64,000 bases of DNA from Xanthostigma xanthostigma (taxonomy: Eukaryota; Arthropoda; Insecta; Raphidioptera; Raphidiidae), in NCBI GenBank assembly GCA_963575645.1, contig OY754475.1, forward strand, positions 17,708,509-17,772,508, written 5' to 3'. Shown here piece after piece: positions 53,600-64,000 of this stretch. Made by a program: the position numbers and the translations under genes. The notes beneath the pieces were generated by a model. That model was not told where the DNA came from. It ran no database searches and was given only the letters and a program-made list of their open reading frames with translations. The first letter of the stretch is position 1, and each line of letters begins with the position of its first letter.

Positions 53600-53672
53600 G
53601 AATAAATAAAATTATCGACCAATTAATTATTTATTGAAGAGTTCTAATCAGACGTTAATCAAAGATTGAATA
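53600..53672. repeat. Family I AT-rich repeat, partial
   Basis: aataaataaaattatcgacc joined to aagagttctaatcagacgtt; the middle is deleted. Confidence 0.5.
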
Positions 53673-54143
53673 AAACAAAAGTGCTTCAAATGTCGTTTCT
53701 TGCAAAAAAAATGAAGACTCGATGACACTTATAAACAAAAGCATTACGTGAGAGCGACGCCTTGACCGCTGTTGACTATGACTTCACATCAGATCCGTAC
53801 ACTAGGGGTGGGTTGGCATAAAAATAGGTGGGGGTTTCCTATTTGCAACCCTGTCTATGAAACCACCACTACTAGAGTATCTGATGTGTTAATAATAGTC
53901 CAGTAAAATACAACAGCTACCTTGCATAAAATGGAGTAGGTACGATTTTTTGAAAAGTTGTATATGACAGAGGGCCTATGAAAAATTAAAGTTTTAGAGC
54001 TCGGAAGACCTCAGAATCTTAGTCAGAAATCCAAAAAGTAGCAAATATTTTGACCTTTTTCAAATTTTTGCCAATTTTGATTTCGAAGGACTAATTTTTT
54101 TTTTTTAAACGATATTCAGTTTTTTTACATCCTCGATCTAGAT
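53673..54143. other. Unassigned stretch
   Basis: No supported feature. Confidence 0.4.
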
Positions 54144-54575
54144 ATATGGTTGTTAAGTTCGTTGCGCCATCTATTGAATATTCACTCAATCCAGTCAACA
54201 GGTATTGCCATCTTATATGGTTGTTAAGTTCGTTGCGCCATCTATTGAATATTCACTCAATCCAGTCAACAGGTATTGCCATCTTATATGGTTGTTAAGT
54301 TCGTTGCGCCATCTATTGAATATTCACGCAATCCAGTCAACAGTTATTGCCATCTTATATGGTTGTTAAGTTCGTTGCGCCATCTATTGAATATTCACTC
54401 AATCCAGTCAACAGTTATTGCCATCTTATATGGTTGTTTAGTTCGTTGCGCCATCTATTGAATATTCACTCAATACAGTCAACAGGTACTGCCATCTTAT
54501 ATGGTTGTTAAGTTCGTTGCGCCATTTATTGAATATTCACTCAATCCAGTCAACAGGTTCGCCATCTTATATGAT
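54144..54575 (+). repeat. 71-bp minisatellite, about six units
   Basis: Units start with atatggttgttaagttcg at 54144, 54215, 54286, 54357, 54428 and 54499, and end near 54575. Each contains gcgccatctattgaatattc and aatccagtcaacagg. Units differ by one to three bases. The spacing is exactly 71 bp except in the last unit. Confidence 0.9.
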
Positions 54576-54784
54576 TGTATTATGACTGTCAAGGAATAGA
54601 CAAATAATTTGCAATAAAATAATATTGCGACTATAAATTGAAATGTAAGCTATCCTATCTTTCAAGTTGGGTCGAATTGCACACGGTGTGCAAATCAAAT
54701 TTAAAATCTGTTCAGTAGTTTAGGAGTTCATCGCGGACAAACATGTGACACGTAATTTTTATATATTAAGATTAATTTATTTAC

Positions 54785-55075
54785 ACTGACAGCGGAACGT
54801 AAATTATGGCGCCAATGGTCTTTATTTTACTTAATTCGCCATCAGCGCAACAGCCCGGAGCACATCAAGCATTTCCAGATCGCTTAGTTTTGCCCATGTT
54901 TTAAGGGTAATTAAAAAACTTCATAAAATTATAATTATTTTCACTTTTAACAAACATTGCTCACTGACATACGGAAAATTTGAGGTTGAAGTTTCCCCTA
55001 GTGCTCACCACAAACGCTCGCATCGAAAAATTTGTAACTCCGCCTTCTTGCACATAGCCCATTTTTATTTATGAA
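54785..55075 (-). mobile_element. THAP-containing DNA-transposon relic, copy 2
   Basis: Inverse of 6955-7235: actgacagcggaacgta, the coding relic, and agcactaggggaaacttc in complement. The minus-strand ATG at 54897-54895 starts MGKTKRSGN; an in-frame TGA comes two codons later, followed by CAPGCCADGELSK in the same frame. Copy 1 lacks the ATG but reads CCVPGCC through that point, so the two copies decayed differently. Confidence 0.45.
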
Positions 55076-55204
55076 GTCTGTAAATTTGTCAAGCAAAACA
55101 TAGCCGATTTTCAAAAGATAACAGATATTCACTATCATAACACCCGGCAAAAAAATTCATTATATATTGATAATTGCCGCCCTTCTTTGTACAATAGGGG
55201 GCCG

Positions 55205-55413
55205 CTATGCACCTGTACAAAATTATATAATAAGTTGCCTATATAAATAAAAAATATTAACAATTATGACAAATTCAGACAGTCTCTTAAAAAATTTTTA
55301 ATTGAAAAATGAATGACTTTTTAAACTAACTGTGTTATACTTATTGTATTGACGTATTCTAAGCTGTTTCCAGTATTATAGAATAAAAATATCTATCTAT
55401 CTATCTATCTAAC
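55205..55413 (+). pseudogene. LINE 3' end with RT C-terminus and (ATCT)n tail
   Basis: Plus-strand frame KLYNKLPI, stop, IKNINNYDKFRQSLKKFLIE and stop at about 55311, then a 90-bp 3' UTR and (ATCT)n at 55391-55412. LYNKLP and the final basic helix match the minus-strand fragment at 16793-17060. Confidence 0.6.
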
Positions 55414-55981
55414 AATGAACTTAAGATGACAAATTTACTGGACTAAAATCGTTAGGGGTTAGACGATAACTTTGACTTCAAAATTGGATTATCGTGTCGT
55501 TATCATAAACGATCACGCAGTACAAAATTATTGTTATCAACATCGAGCCACAAGGTAAAGCAGTATGCGACATTAACCATTCGAAGGAACTTGTATTGTT
55601 TTCCAGGAACTTGTATTGTTTTCCAGGAGTTATTTAAGTTCACCCCCGGGAGTAACCTCAAAACATGCGCGCTACATATTTCAACACACACACATAAGGC
55701 TGATCAGTTATCGTGTACACTCAGCAGCAAAAAAAATTAACGATTTTCATATTGAACAATTCGGCACCATTTTTACCCGACTGCGGCAAAGCCAAAAGGA
55801 AGGGTTATGAGTTTAGCAGTCTATGTATGTTTGTATTTACGGATGTTCCACCGTAGCGCCTAAACTATTCATTCGATTTTGATAAATAAGGTGTCAATCG
55901 ATTCGTTATTATGGCCCGGGTAATAATGTATTTTTGAATTTTGGTGTCAGGGGTGTGCAAATTGAAAACAAATAAAAAATA
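55414..55981. other. Mostly unassigned; contains an insect repeat block
   Basis: 55790-55900 (aaggaagggttatgag, accgtagcgcctaaac, ttcattcgattttgat) is of a dispersed insect repeat type. A 22-bp word with cttgtattgttttccagg is duplicated in tandem at 55590-55628. Confidence 0.4.
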
Positions 55982-56256
55982 AGTTCAAAAACTAAAACCC
56001 GACTACTGAAAAGTATGAAACAAGAAAATGTTCTCATCTGAGAATAGCCGTGGTCGTATGGCATATAATTATGAGGCCCCTCTAGATGTATAGCGTGATG
56101 AACTTGCCCTCTAGAGCTTATGATCGCTTACTACTGTTAAAATGTAATGTTTTGTTAAAGTAGGTTGCATATGACCACGGCTATCCTCAGATGAGAATAT
56201 TTCTTTGTTCCATACTTTTCAGTAGTCAGGTTTCAGTTTTTGAACGTATTTTTTTA
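55982..56256. mobile_element. Foldback MITE with about 85-bp arms
   Basis: Left gttcaaaaactaaaacccg, actactgaaaagtatgaaac, tctcatctgagaatagccg; right inverse ctatcctcagatgagaata, catacttttcagtagtcagg, cagtttttgaac. The loop is about 100 bp. Confidence 0.7.
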
Positions 56257-56372
56257 TTTAAAATGTTTATATACAGTGTGAACCATATATGTAACGAATA
56301 AATTCATTTTCTCGGTTAATATTTGTAGAATTAAGAAACCCTGGAACAGGTCAAATTTGATTTTTAATTTAC

Positions 56373-56970
56373 CATTATGACCATATTCATCGAATGTAAG
56401 TAGTTATTTATTCGGTTCATTTGTTCTTCGGGTAGCTAATCCTCCGAATAAATAGCGACAATTCAATTCACCAAATATAATTATGTTTACTGCAGGTATA
56501 AATCTATCATGTCTCACTTCGAGGGTATAAATATTTATTCGCCCGATAAAATAACAGTGGCCGCCACATAGATCATAATACCTAACCTATAAACGTGAAG
56601 TATTATATCTACAGTTTGCTCTTGTGAATTTATTTATGTGTTGTTTATTAACCTTTTGTAAAGTGTATAGTTGTAAAACATTAAAGTTAGTGGAAGTTTT
56701 CTGTGCAGTTGGGTTAGGATAAAACAATATTATTTTGTGAAAGTTTTTTTTTGACGTTTACTGCACTAACGCCATCGGTCGGATTTTTGGGTGAACGTCA
56801 AAATATTCAACAAAAAGAGTAAGGAGTATAGTGCAGTGCATATCTATTCTTTAAATAACTTTTCCACCTGATATTTTGTTTGGTGAATTGAAAGTTAATT
56901 TTATTTTAACGAATTTTGTTCCAAGATTTGTAGCTCCTATCTTTAATAATGTTCGGTGAATATGGGCATG
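56373..56970 (+). mobile_element. Family G element, copy 2
   Basis: From atgaccatattcatcgaatg to gttcggtgaatatgggcat, about 590 bp; the only copy without a nested element. Interior as in copy 1, including tttactgcaggtataaatc. Confidence 0.7.
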
Positions 56971-57433
56971 AGGTAAATATTAACCCGTCTCCCTCCAAAA
57001 CAGCTATCATTTACGCCATTTTGTCCGATGACCACAGCTATACGATTTCATTAATACATTTTAATTATTATGTTTGCGTGCGACAGTGGCCATATAATTA
57101 TTCACCAGCTGTTTTTGGCTGTTTATCAATTAAAACGTTAATTTAAAAAAATGTACGAACAAAACACAGACGCTGTGATGTTACAGCACTAATTCTACTG
57201 TCGTTTGTTATTTATAGTTCGCATGTCGCATGTTTCAAAACAAACAAAAACATTGGCGTCTTTTATGTTAAAACCTTAGACTATGTAAAACATTGATCGG
57301 TTTTCGGTTTCTTGTTTACGTTTTCACCGGTTTGAATAATTATGTTCAAACACTTCACATCACTTCAGTGTTTATTTAAGATTACAGGCGCACTGAATTG
57401 TAAATATAAAACATATACATACAGGGTGTTCAC
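56971..57433. other. Unassigned stretch
   Basis: No supported feature. Confidence 0.4.
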
Positions 57434-58372
57434 TAATGCCCATATTCATCGAACACCACGGCCAGATTAACCCTGTCCGGGCCCCTAGGCAATGCAATCA
57501 GGTCTTTTCAAGTTGATGAAGGGATGTGAGTAGCTTCCAGATGATCGGCTCCAGGCATCCTGTTACTTCAATGTCTTATGTGATACTATGATTACTTTGA
57601 CTAGATGCTGCAGCATCGCCTTACCTGACTCGTTAGCTTTATTGAAATGGTCTTAATGAATTGATGATCCAGGTTTTTTGATGGGTCAGGAAAGAGAAAT
57701 GAGACGTGACGTAGTTATTTTAAATTTTATCTTGTTAAATACAATAAATTATAATAAACAACGAAAGAAAATAATATTATGTTGGGAAATTTCATACAAA
57801 TTTTCAAATAAAATTTTCGTTCAATAAAAAGTTTTTTTTTCTTGGTGCGTGCACGGGCCCCTAGTCGTTGCGGGGTCCCTAGGCAGTTGCCTACTCTGCC
57901 TAATGATTAATCCAGCACTGTTGAACACAATTAAAGATAGAAGTTACCCCTTGGGACAAATGTATTCCTTCGAATAAAATTTACTTTCAATTCACCAAGC
58001 AATATATCTGTTAAAATATTAGTTAGTGTTAACGTCAAAAAAAAGTTTAAAAAAATAATGTTTTATCCTAGCCCAATTGCACACAAAACTTTCACAAAAT
58101 TTAATGTTTTACAACTATACACTTCACAAACGGTTAATAATTCACAAGAGCAAACTGTAGACATAATACTCCACGTTTATAGGTTAGATATAATGCTCTA
58201 TGTGGCAGCCATTATTATTTTATCAGGCGAATAAATATTTATACCCGTGAATTTGGACAGAATGAATTTATAACTGCAGTAAACATATGCTTGGTAAATT
58301 GAATTATCGCTATTTATTCAGAAGAATAGCTGCCTGAAGAACTAATGAACCGAATAAATAACTACTTACTAC
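57434..58372 (-). mobile_element. Family G element, copy 3, split by a hAT element
   Basis: Inverted copy: aatgcccatattcatcgaac at 57434, broken at 57457, resuming at 57921 and ending with ataaataactacttac at about 58368. The outer end beyond gtaagtag is absent. Confidence 0.7.
57457..57920 (+). mobile_element. Non-autonomous hAT element (cac-ggccagattaa type)
   Basis: 464 bp, ends cacggccagattaaccc and gattaatccagcactg, flanked by 8-bp repeats tcgaacac / ttgaacac (57449-57456, 57921-57928; one mismatch). Subterminal gggcccctaggcaatgc and ggtccctaggcagttgcc are inverted. No transposase. Confidence 0.85.
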
Positions 58373-58375
58373 TAA

Positions 58376-58440
58376 AGTGATTTTTGACCTAAACTATAGT
58401 ACCATTCTCCACTTGTGGATTGAATTGGTAAAATGAGTAT
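58376..58440 (-). repeat. Family B 5'-end scrap
   Basis: aagtgatttttgacctaaac to ccacttgtggattgaattgg. Confidence 0.55.
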
Positions 58441-58834
58441 AGTAAACAGTTTTTATCGATCATACCTCGTCTACTGAGCGTGTGTCATAACAAAAAACAC
58501 GCGAAGTGTTCGCAGGTATCCAAATATAGTGTTTTGTATAATTTATGAGCCATAATAATTAATTTGCGATGTAAACACACTGTATACTATTTAATTGCAG
58601 TTGTAGAGTAGGCTGTGTTTAATTATGTTCGTTGGCGCACGTCACTTGTTAAACAAAACACGACCGCCGCCTTACTCCATATTTAGAATCGCTGTCGGTC
58701 GATCTTCTTATTAAAATCAATTAGTAACTATACACAGAACAGAACAACAACAATTAAAAATTTACAAGCGCCATTAACAAAACGCGATCGTCGAACTGCG
58801 GTCAAGTCAACAAAATAATCTTTGTGTTATGTTC
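58441..58834. other. Unassigned stretch
   Basis: No supported feature. Confidence 0.4.
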
Positions 58835-59822
58835 ATAGATATATAAGTACGCTAGTTCCTAGGGATGTGAAAAAATAATCGATTTTTATTTTAATCGATT
58901 ATTTTTTTCTTATAATCGATTTTTTGTAATCGATTTTATTTATGACAATAATCGATTTTTAATGAATCGATTATAAAAATTACACATTTTAATCGATTTT
59001 TGTAAATGGTGTCATCTGGGCGACAGACGATTCTTTTTAGTTTTTTGATTCTTTAAATTCAAAGTTTAAAGCATGATTTGTTTTGTATTTTAATTTTCAT
59101 ATCAAAAACTTGTCGTTTTGCTTTTGATTCTTATAGTTTGATTTTATTTTTATTGTAAATGACAATTTGTAATAAAATGTCAAATTGTACTAGAAATTGT
59201 TTCAACAATTCTAATCTGTATCAATAACCATAAGGTTGTCATTTTGGTTATTATTATTATACTTACCATTTTAAATGATTTTCATACTTATAAATTGTTA
59301 ATATTTTTCTCTTAGTTTTGTTATTATACAGAAAAAATCGATTTTTCTACAAAAATCGATTATTTCTTTTAAAATCGATTTTTTAAAAATCGATTTATAT
59401 TCAAATTAAAAAAATCGATTATTAAGTAATCAATTTTTTTCATTCAATGTCACATCCCTACTAGTTCCTATGCTTGCCATAAGTGAAAGTGTCCTCAGTT
59501 GAGAGAGAGAACGCTGCAGAAAACCAAATATTTGTTTATTCAAATCAGCATTGTTTTGTATCATTAGTTACCATATAGAGATAAGAAACTTGTTCTCTCT
59601 CTTAATTGCAGACACTTTCACTGCTCTCTCGCGTACTCTAAAGTGAAAGTGTCCTCAGTTAAGAGAGAGGACGCTGCTAAAAACCAGAAATTTGTTTACT
59701 CAAATCAGTCTTGTTTTGCATCATTAGTTACCATAGAGATAAGGAACTGTTCTCTGTCTGAATTGCAGACACTTTCACGGCTCACTCGCGTACTCTAGTC
59801 TAATATCTCTATGGCTATGTCA
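58835..59822. mobile_element. Family E tandem pair split by a hAT-like MITE
   Basis: E sequence starts at 58835 (catagatatataagtacgc), is broken at 58860-59460, and continues to 59640. A second unit (59641-59822) follows head to tail, with aagtgaaagtgtcctcag at 59478 and again at 59641. The end is atatctctatgg. Confidence 0.65.
58860..59460. mobile_element. hAT-like MITE with TAGGGATGTGA ends and ATCGATT arrays
   Basis: 601 bp, ends tagggatgtgaaaaaataatcg-type and caatgtcacatcccta, flanked by a perfect 8-bp duplication ctagttcc (58852-58859, 59461-59468). Both subterminal regions carry about seven to nine aatcgatt words each. The core is AT-rich with no ORF. Confidence 0.9.
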
Positions 59823-60051
59823 CACGGTAGCGCATTTTAATTTTAGTGTTGCCTCGGGCTAATCTGAATTCGACGCCTCTGGCGCCAGCATTTAATATTA
59901 GCCTACAAGCAGCCAAAGAAATTTAGTTTTCAAAAAAATGAATCAAACACGGATGAAAAGAAAAATTTCGATAATGCACTGAGCACTATGAAACTTTTTC
60001 GTATTTGGTATTTAGTGATAGTCAATTGTTTTCGACATCCAGCATATTTTT
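59823..60051. other. Unassigned stretch
   Basis: No supported feature. Confidence 0.4.
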
Positions 60052-60866
60052 AACTAGCCGTTACCCGAGCTTTGCACGCGATTGAGACGAAACACGGATA
60101 CATTCCCATTATTTGGCATAGTTACTTTTTTCTCGACGTAGACCCGTCTAATAAATTTCAAAATTGATGACATTCACGTGATCAACGTCCTAAATAATCT
60201 TGAAAATGAGACCCATGTTGATTCTAAGACTATTTACCTCTTTTCACCCTCTGAAGAAGTTGTTTTTGAAAAAGCATGAAACACGTGTTTATTTATTTGT
60301 TGACAGGAGTAATCCTGCGAATTTTCGAATTAATACATCAATCATATATGATGTCTTCATGCAAATTTTGAACCCACGTTACAATACGCGTCACGGATCT
60401 AAAGGTTCGGAAGTTAGTCACAAACAGCGTCGCAAAGGCACATTTTAGAGCCGTTGACACTCCCACCACCTCCCAGCTACCTGCACGGAACGTGCGCTCG
60501 TCGATGATTGGCCGTGATCACTCGTTACCTTTGTCACTTGTCGCTTTCCTGCTTTAAAGTACAGTCGAGTACGCTACTGTCAAGTTGTTATTGCTATTTT
60601 AGTTTTGTTGAGTTGCGAGTTTGCAGTTTTTCAACAGACTGTACAAGCGCAAGCCCGCATTCGCATCTAACTTTCGAGTCTTTTAGATTTGTGGCGCATA
60701 TTTATACACCCTTTTATGAGTTGAATTTTCAAAAATCCGTTCTTAGCGGATGCCTACGTCATAATCTGTGTGCCAAATTTCAGCCCAATCCGTCCAGTGG
60801 TTTGAGCTGTGTGTTGATAGATCAGTCAGTCAATTAATCAGTCACGGTTTCCTTTTATATATTTAG
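60052..60866 (+). repeat. Large dispersed insect repeat
   Basis: Starts ctagccgttacccgagc and ends cagcccaatccgtccagtgg, tgatagatcagtcagtc, ttttatatatttaga. This order is that of very abundant insect repeats. An open frame of 109 codons (60508-60837) within it has no domain. Confidence 0.55.
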
Positions 60867-61403
60867 ATTATTTCGATTTTGCACATCAATTGTAACGATT
60901 CAAAACTTGTAGATTACATTGTACGTAGTTTAGAGGTAATAATTAGAATTGGGTATTTACTGTACTTGTCTATTTGTTTTGTCACGGCGCGTGTCAATTT
61001 TGGTTTTGGCATGTTGAACGACGCCGTGAAATAAAGAAAAAAAATATGTTTTTTGTCTGAAAAAAGGCAGTCGGTTTTAAAAGGTTGAAATAGAATGTAG
61101 TAAAATAAGCTGTGAAAAAGTGCTGAAATATTTCCTTTAAGCCACATCAAGGAGAATCTGGAGTACTTGGTGATCTACCGATCCAAATTTCTTTTTGCAT
61201 GTGTCGTTTAATTGATTATTTTTCACTTTGTCAATTCCAATCACATTAAGATATCAGAAATTTTCTGTGTGTACATTCTAAGATATCTTGTTCACAACAA
61301 TTTTATAATAAAACATTCAAAATAAATATTTTAAATTGTTTATTAATTTTATTAAAATTTATATATTACGAGACGATTACGTGAGCTTATCCGAAAAAGT
61401 CCA
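60867..61403. other. Unassigned stretch
   Basis: No supported feature. Confidence 0.4.
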
Positions 61404-61411
61404 AAGCTAAT

Positions 61412-62541
61412 CAGGGCCCTCGTAAGGCATCACGCCGCCCGCGTGCGGATTCATAATTGACGCCCCTTATTGGGGATTAACTCACTAGACGATATTTCAA
61501 ATTGAAAAACGTTAAAAATCCTAAATAACTAATACTGTAAGTGCAAATACTTCTTCATAGAATCAGACATTTTGTTTTTTTCTTCTTGCCTAATTTTCTT
61601 AAGTTGCCGAAATTGTGCACCCGAAGGTTTTTTCTCTTTTATTACTTTCCTGAAATGCAACAATGCTTCACTTCACATCGTCATTACAAAACGATTTGGA
61701 CAGGTAAAAATACTAATAAGATAATTAATTTTTGAAAACAGTGAAAGATACTTTACAAATGATAGGCTAAAAGTAAAAACGAGTCAAATTTTTAATCAGG
61801 ACAAAAGCGGGATGAAATAATTTTTAAGCAAAAATGATTTTAAAAAAGTCGAGCACAAAAACGAAACACAATCATTGAAACATGGAGCTAAATTTGATTA
61901 TATAAATTTGAATATATTCAATTAAAATGAAACACATTAAACAGTGAATTTTGAAAATTCACTCCGTACAGAGTGAACTTCAAAAATTCTCTCACGTTAA
62001 AAAAATCACTCCGCGCAGTAAACTGTTCTCTACAAAAACAGTTTACTCCGTGCGATTTTTCACGGCGTTCTTCTCCTGTCGTACTTATGAATGAGAGAAA
62101 AATTTAGTTTCACCGCTGAGCTGAGAGAATTCTTTAAGTCAAAATAATCATTAGTTTATCAATTAGGAAAAAGTATTTGTTGATTGAAAAATACTTTACT
62201 TCACTCGCACTCTTGCAGGAATCCACAGGAAAATTCAAGATATGAACATACGCGGGAGTCTCCCGATAGGGGCGCCCTGTCTATACGCGCTGATGTGAAC
62301 TAACTATCGAATCGAAAACTGCGCGCGAAATATTTCGAATTCGAATTTCATTAAAAAATAAATAACTACTCGTAAGAGTTTTCACGCAGGCTTGAGTATG
62401 CAAATAAAATTGATATAATATCAGTTATATATTTTTTTCTATACAGTACAAAAAACATAACACAACTAGACCATTTGCCGCCCCTTGAATGTGCCGCCCG
62501 CGTGCATCGCACACATCGCACTATAGGGCGCGAGGGCCCTG
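61412..62541. mobile_element. 1.13-kb hAT element, non-coding
   Basis: Ends cagggccctcgtaaggc and gcgagggccctg, flanked by a perfect 8-bp duplication aagctaat (61404-61411, 62542-62549). Subterminal cgccgcccgcgtgcgg (61431) and gccgcccgcgtgcatcg (62493) are direct. The interior has an inverted set around cagtttactccg / cagtaaactgttc (61990-62060). No transposase domain was recognised. Confidence 0.9.
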
Positions 62542-62549
62542 AAGCTAAT

Positions 62550-62987
62550 CGTTTCACAATTAATGCCGCGCCAACAATAATCTGTCGCGTGCCTTCTGTG
62601 GCACGCGTGCCATAGTTTCGCCACCTCTAGTCTATAATATTGTTGTGTTCAGTTAAAACTGAAGGCAATCAATACTGTATCAACAAAGTCTCATTGAATA
62701 ATGAACATCAATATTGTCTATATTCTATACTCCATATAAAAATTCTATATAAGCAGTGTGAACGAATTAAACTTAAAAACTGTTTGACGACTTTTTAATG
62801 AAATTTTTTTTGAAATGTTTCTTATAACTCCAGACGTGCTGTAGGCTATGTTTAACTGCATTATTTTATCGCAAAGTTAATTAATTAAATTTATTTTTTG
62901 GCGTAATATACTTCCACACAAAAACTTGTATAAAATCGTTGTAGGTTGTAAACGCAGACCCGTATTAACCTTTTTCTCTCACGCCAG
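62550..62987. other. Unassigned stretch
   Basis: No supported feature. Confidence 0.4.
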
Positions 62988-63411
62988 CGTTAAGGCTGTA
63001 CACGAGGCTAGAAACGCTGCTAGATTTGCCTACTAGTTTTCTAGAGCTTGTTTTCTTAATTGCTTTAATGTGCTCGCTTCACACGAGACGTCTTTTCAAG
63101 CTTGTATTGTGAATGGATCTGGTGCGCGCACAGTGACAGTTCAAATATAAACACAGAGCAAAACGTGTCTGTTGTCTGACTCTGAGCAGAATGACGCCAT
63201 GTTGGTTTGTGGTCGTTTGTTCATGTCGTCCGAGTGACAACATACTGCTTCCTGATTGGTTTTTGCTCAGGGCAAGGACCTAGCAAGAAAAATAGCCCCT
63301 GTTCTAATTACAAAATCCATCTTGAGAGCCCGCAGTGACGTCATTTCAAGCCTGCCGGCCAGCAGAAGTCCCAGCAGTGTTTCCTGCCTCGTGTGCAGCG
63401 ACCTTTACATG
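62988..63411 (+). mobile_element. Family C CTAG-rich element, near-complete copy
   Basis: Starts aaggctgtacacgaggctag and ends ctgcctcgtgtgcagcgacc. Has acgtgtctgttgtctgactc in the middle, agcccgcagtgacgtcattt near the right. About 425 bp, non-coding. Confidence 0.65.
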
Positions 63412-63412
63412 A

Positions 63413-63662
63413 TGGTACTAGTTTAGGTCAAAAATCACTTTTTAAAAATTTTACAATATCTTTCCGTTTTGAGGTCCCCCGAATCCAAAAAACATATTTT
63501 TGGAAAAACTCTGTGCGTCTGTTAGTCTGTTTGTCTGTTAGTCTGTTTGTCTGTTTATCTGTTTGTCTGTGAACACGATACAGGTCAAACGGATGAGCGG
63601 ATTGAAACCAAATTTTGGGAGGATGTTTGGTATGCAAATATGAAGAGCCCTATTGTTTTTGG
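63413..63662 (+). repeat. Family B repeat, 5' part
   Basis: ggtactagtttaggtcaaaa through four ctgttagt/ctgtttgt units (expanded here, 63518-63565) to gccctattgtttttggg, where a foldback begins. Confidence 0.7.
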
Positions 63663-63671
63663 GCCGGTTAC

Positions 63672-63836
63672 AAAACTGTCTATTATACGTGAGTGCGGAT
63701 AAGACGCCACGGGAAGGTCGAAGTGTGAGACAGAGCGTATATCGACTGAGCTGAAGTGTGCTGCGGTGCGATATATGTCAATTGACGCTCTCTCTCCCGT
63801 GACGTCTTACACGCACTCACGTATAATAAACAGTTT
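63672..63836. mobile_element. Small foldback element
   Basis: Left aaaactgtctattatacgtg, gagtgcggataagacgcc; right inverse gacgtcttacacgcactcac, gtataataaacagttt. The arms are about 42 bp. Confidence 0.65.
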
Positions 63837-63844
63837 AACTGCCT

Positions 63845-63925
63845 GGTATTTCTCGGTACTGGATCTCCTCCAGTACCGGGAAATACAAATTCGATTTCAG
63901 TACCGGTACGCATGCAAACCCTAAT
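63845..63925. repeat. Hairpin with cagtaccgg words
   Basis: gtatttctcggtactgga and tccagtaccgggaaatac (63847-63887) are inverted around a 5-base loop; a further cagtaccggtacg follows at 63899. Confidence 0.6.
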
Positions 63926-64000
63926 CTAGTCGATGGCTTGCTGCTTGAATATTTTGTGGTAGATCGTCGCCACTGTAAGTCTGAGCACTTCTGTTCTACA

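Noticed and set aside
54144-54575. CRISPR-like array
   Set aside because: The whole 71-bp unit repeats, with no alternation of constant repeats and unique spacers, and the sequence is eukaryotic.
60508-60837. 109-codon plus-strand ORF
   Set aside because: Internal to an abundant insect repeat; the reading frame runs into the repeat's non-coding tail.

Overview
This window is eukaryotic nuclear DNA, AT-rich and almost free of genes, and is best read as an insect intergenic or intronic region packed with transposable elements. The evidence is a canonical GTAAGT splice donor, Helitron ends of the Lep1 type (TC...CTAG inserted A|T), hAT-like elements with 8-bp target duplications, mariner and pogo/Tigger-like elements, LINE reverse-transcriptase C-termini and tRNA-derived SINE sequence. 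Several repeat words (cgaaacgtcat, cagcccaatccgtccag, ctcctcctttttgttgaagtcgg) are ones I associate with Lepidoptera and Hemiptera. I cannot name the species.

Only two stretches look like host protein-coding sequence. (1) Minus strand 39535-40674: an intact, apparently intronless 379-residue ORF of unknown function. (2) Minus strand 8106-9094: a long Ser/Pro/Cys/His-rich open frame that ends at a GTAAGT donor and looks like an internal or 5' exon. Smaller coding relics are a frameshifted MADF-domain N-terminus (about 21515-21628, minus), two THAP-like zinc-finger starts (7114-7215 plus; 54785-54897 minus), five LINE RT C-termini, two hAT transposase C-termini and a mariner transposase N-terminus.

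Repeat families recurring inside the window are lettered here. A: foldback plus tail, TTTAACAAAAAAATTG ends. B: about 600 bp, CCATTCCAACCCACAAG to GGCGACGGGACCATTCC. C: CTAG-rich element with ends GGCCGCTGCACACGAG. D: hAT-like MITE TAGTGATGTGCCGG with GGATACGGAT repeats. E: CCATAGAGATA hairpin MITE. F: GCCCGTCGGCAAAA palindrome element. G: CATATTCACCGAA element. H: Lep1-like Helitron. I: AT-rich foldback with aaatccggatcgaaacgt. J: caatgtgcggtgattgaatg family. K: gtgaaaatcagctatttta family. L: GAGCGACACATCACTA hAT-like MITE.

Layout: 0-8 kb holds B with nested A, C, SINE/LINE debris, F, Tigger-like and THAP-like relics. 8-9.1 kb holds the exon. 9-20 kb holds F, a 156-bp tandem element, H with a nested hAT, B copies, D, and hAT derivatives. 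20-31 kb holds an A insertion in a hAT foldback, the MADF relic, L, B, G+D, a 625-bp foldback and a heat-shock-type promoter without an ORF. 31-39 kb holds a deeply nested B/A/E/hAT stack, mariner and hAT. 39.5-40.7 kb holds the intact ORF. 41-47 kb holds F, H, and an 854-bp almost perfect palindrome with an 8-bp duplication. 47-64 kb holds foldbacks, H containing a tRNA-Lys pseudogene, Harbinger- and pogo-like MITEs, tandem arrays, G, and two larger hAT-like elements.

The genes do not form a shared pathway. The coherent story is one of transposon ecology: many unrelated families converge on 8-bp duplications and on long foldbacks, and nested insertions allow a relative chronology to be read directly. 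All calls were made by eye without searches; boundaries without an explicit target duplication are approximate.
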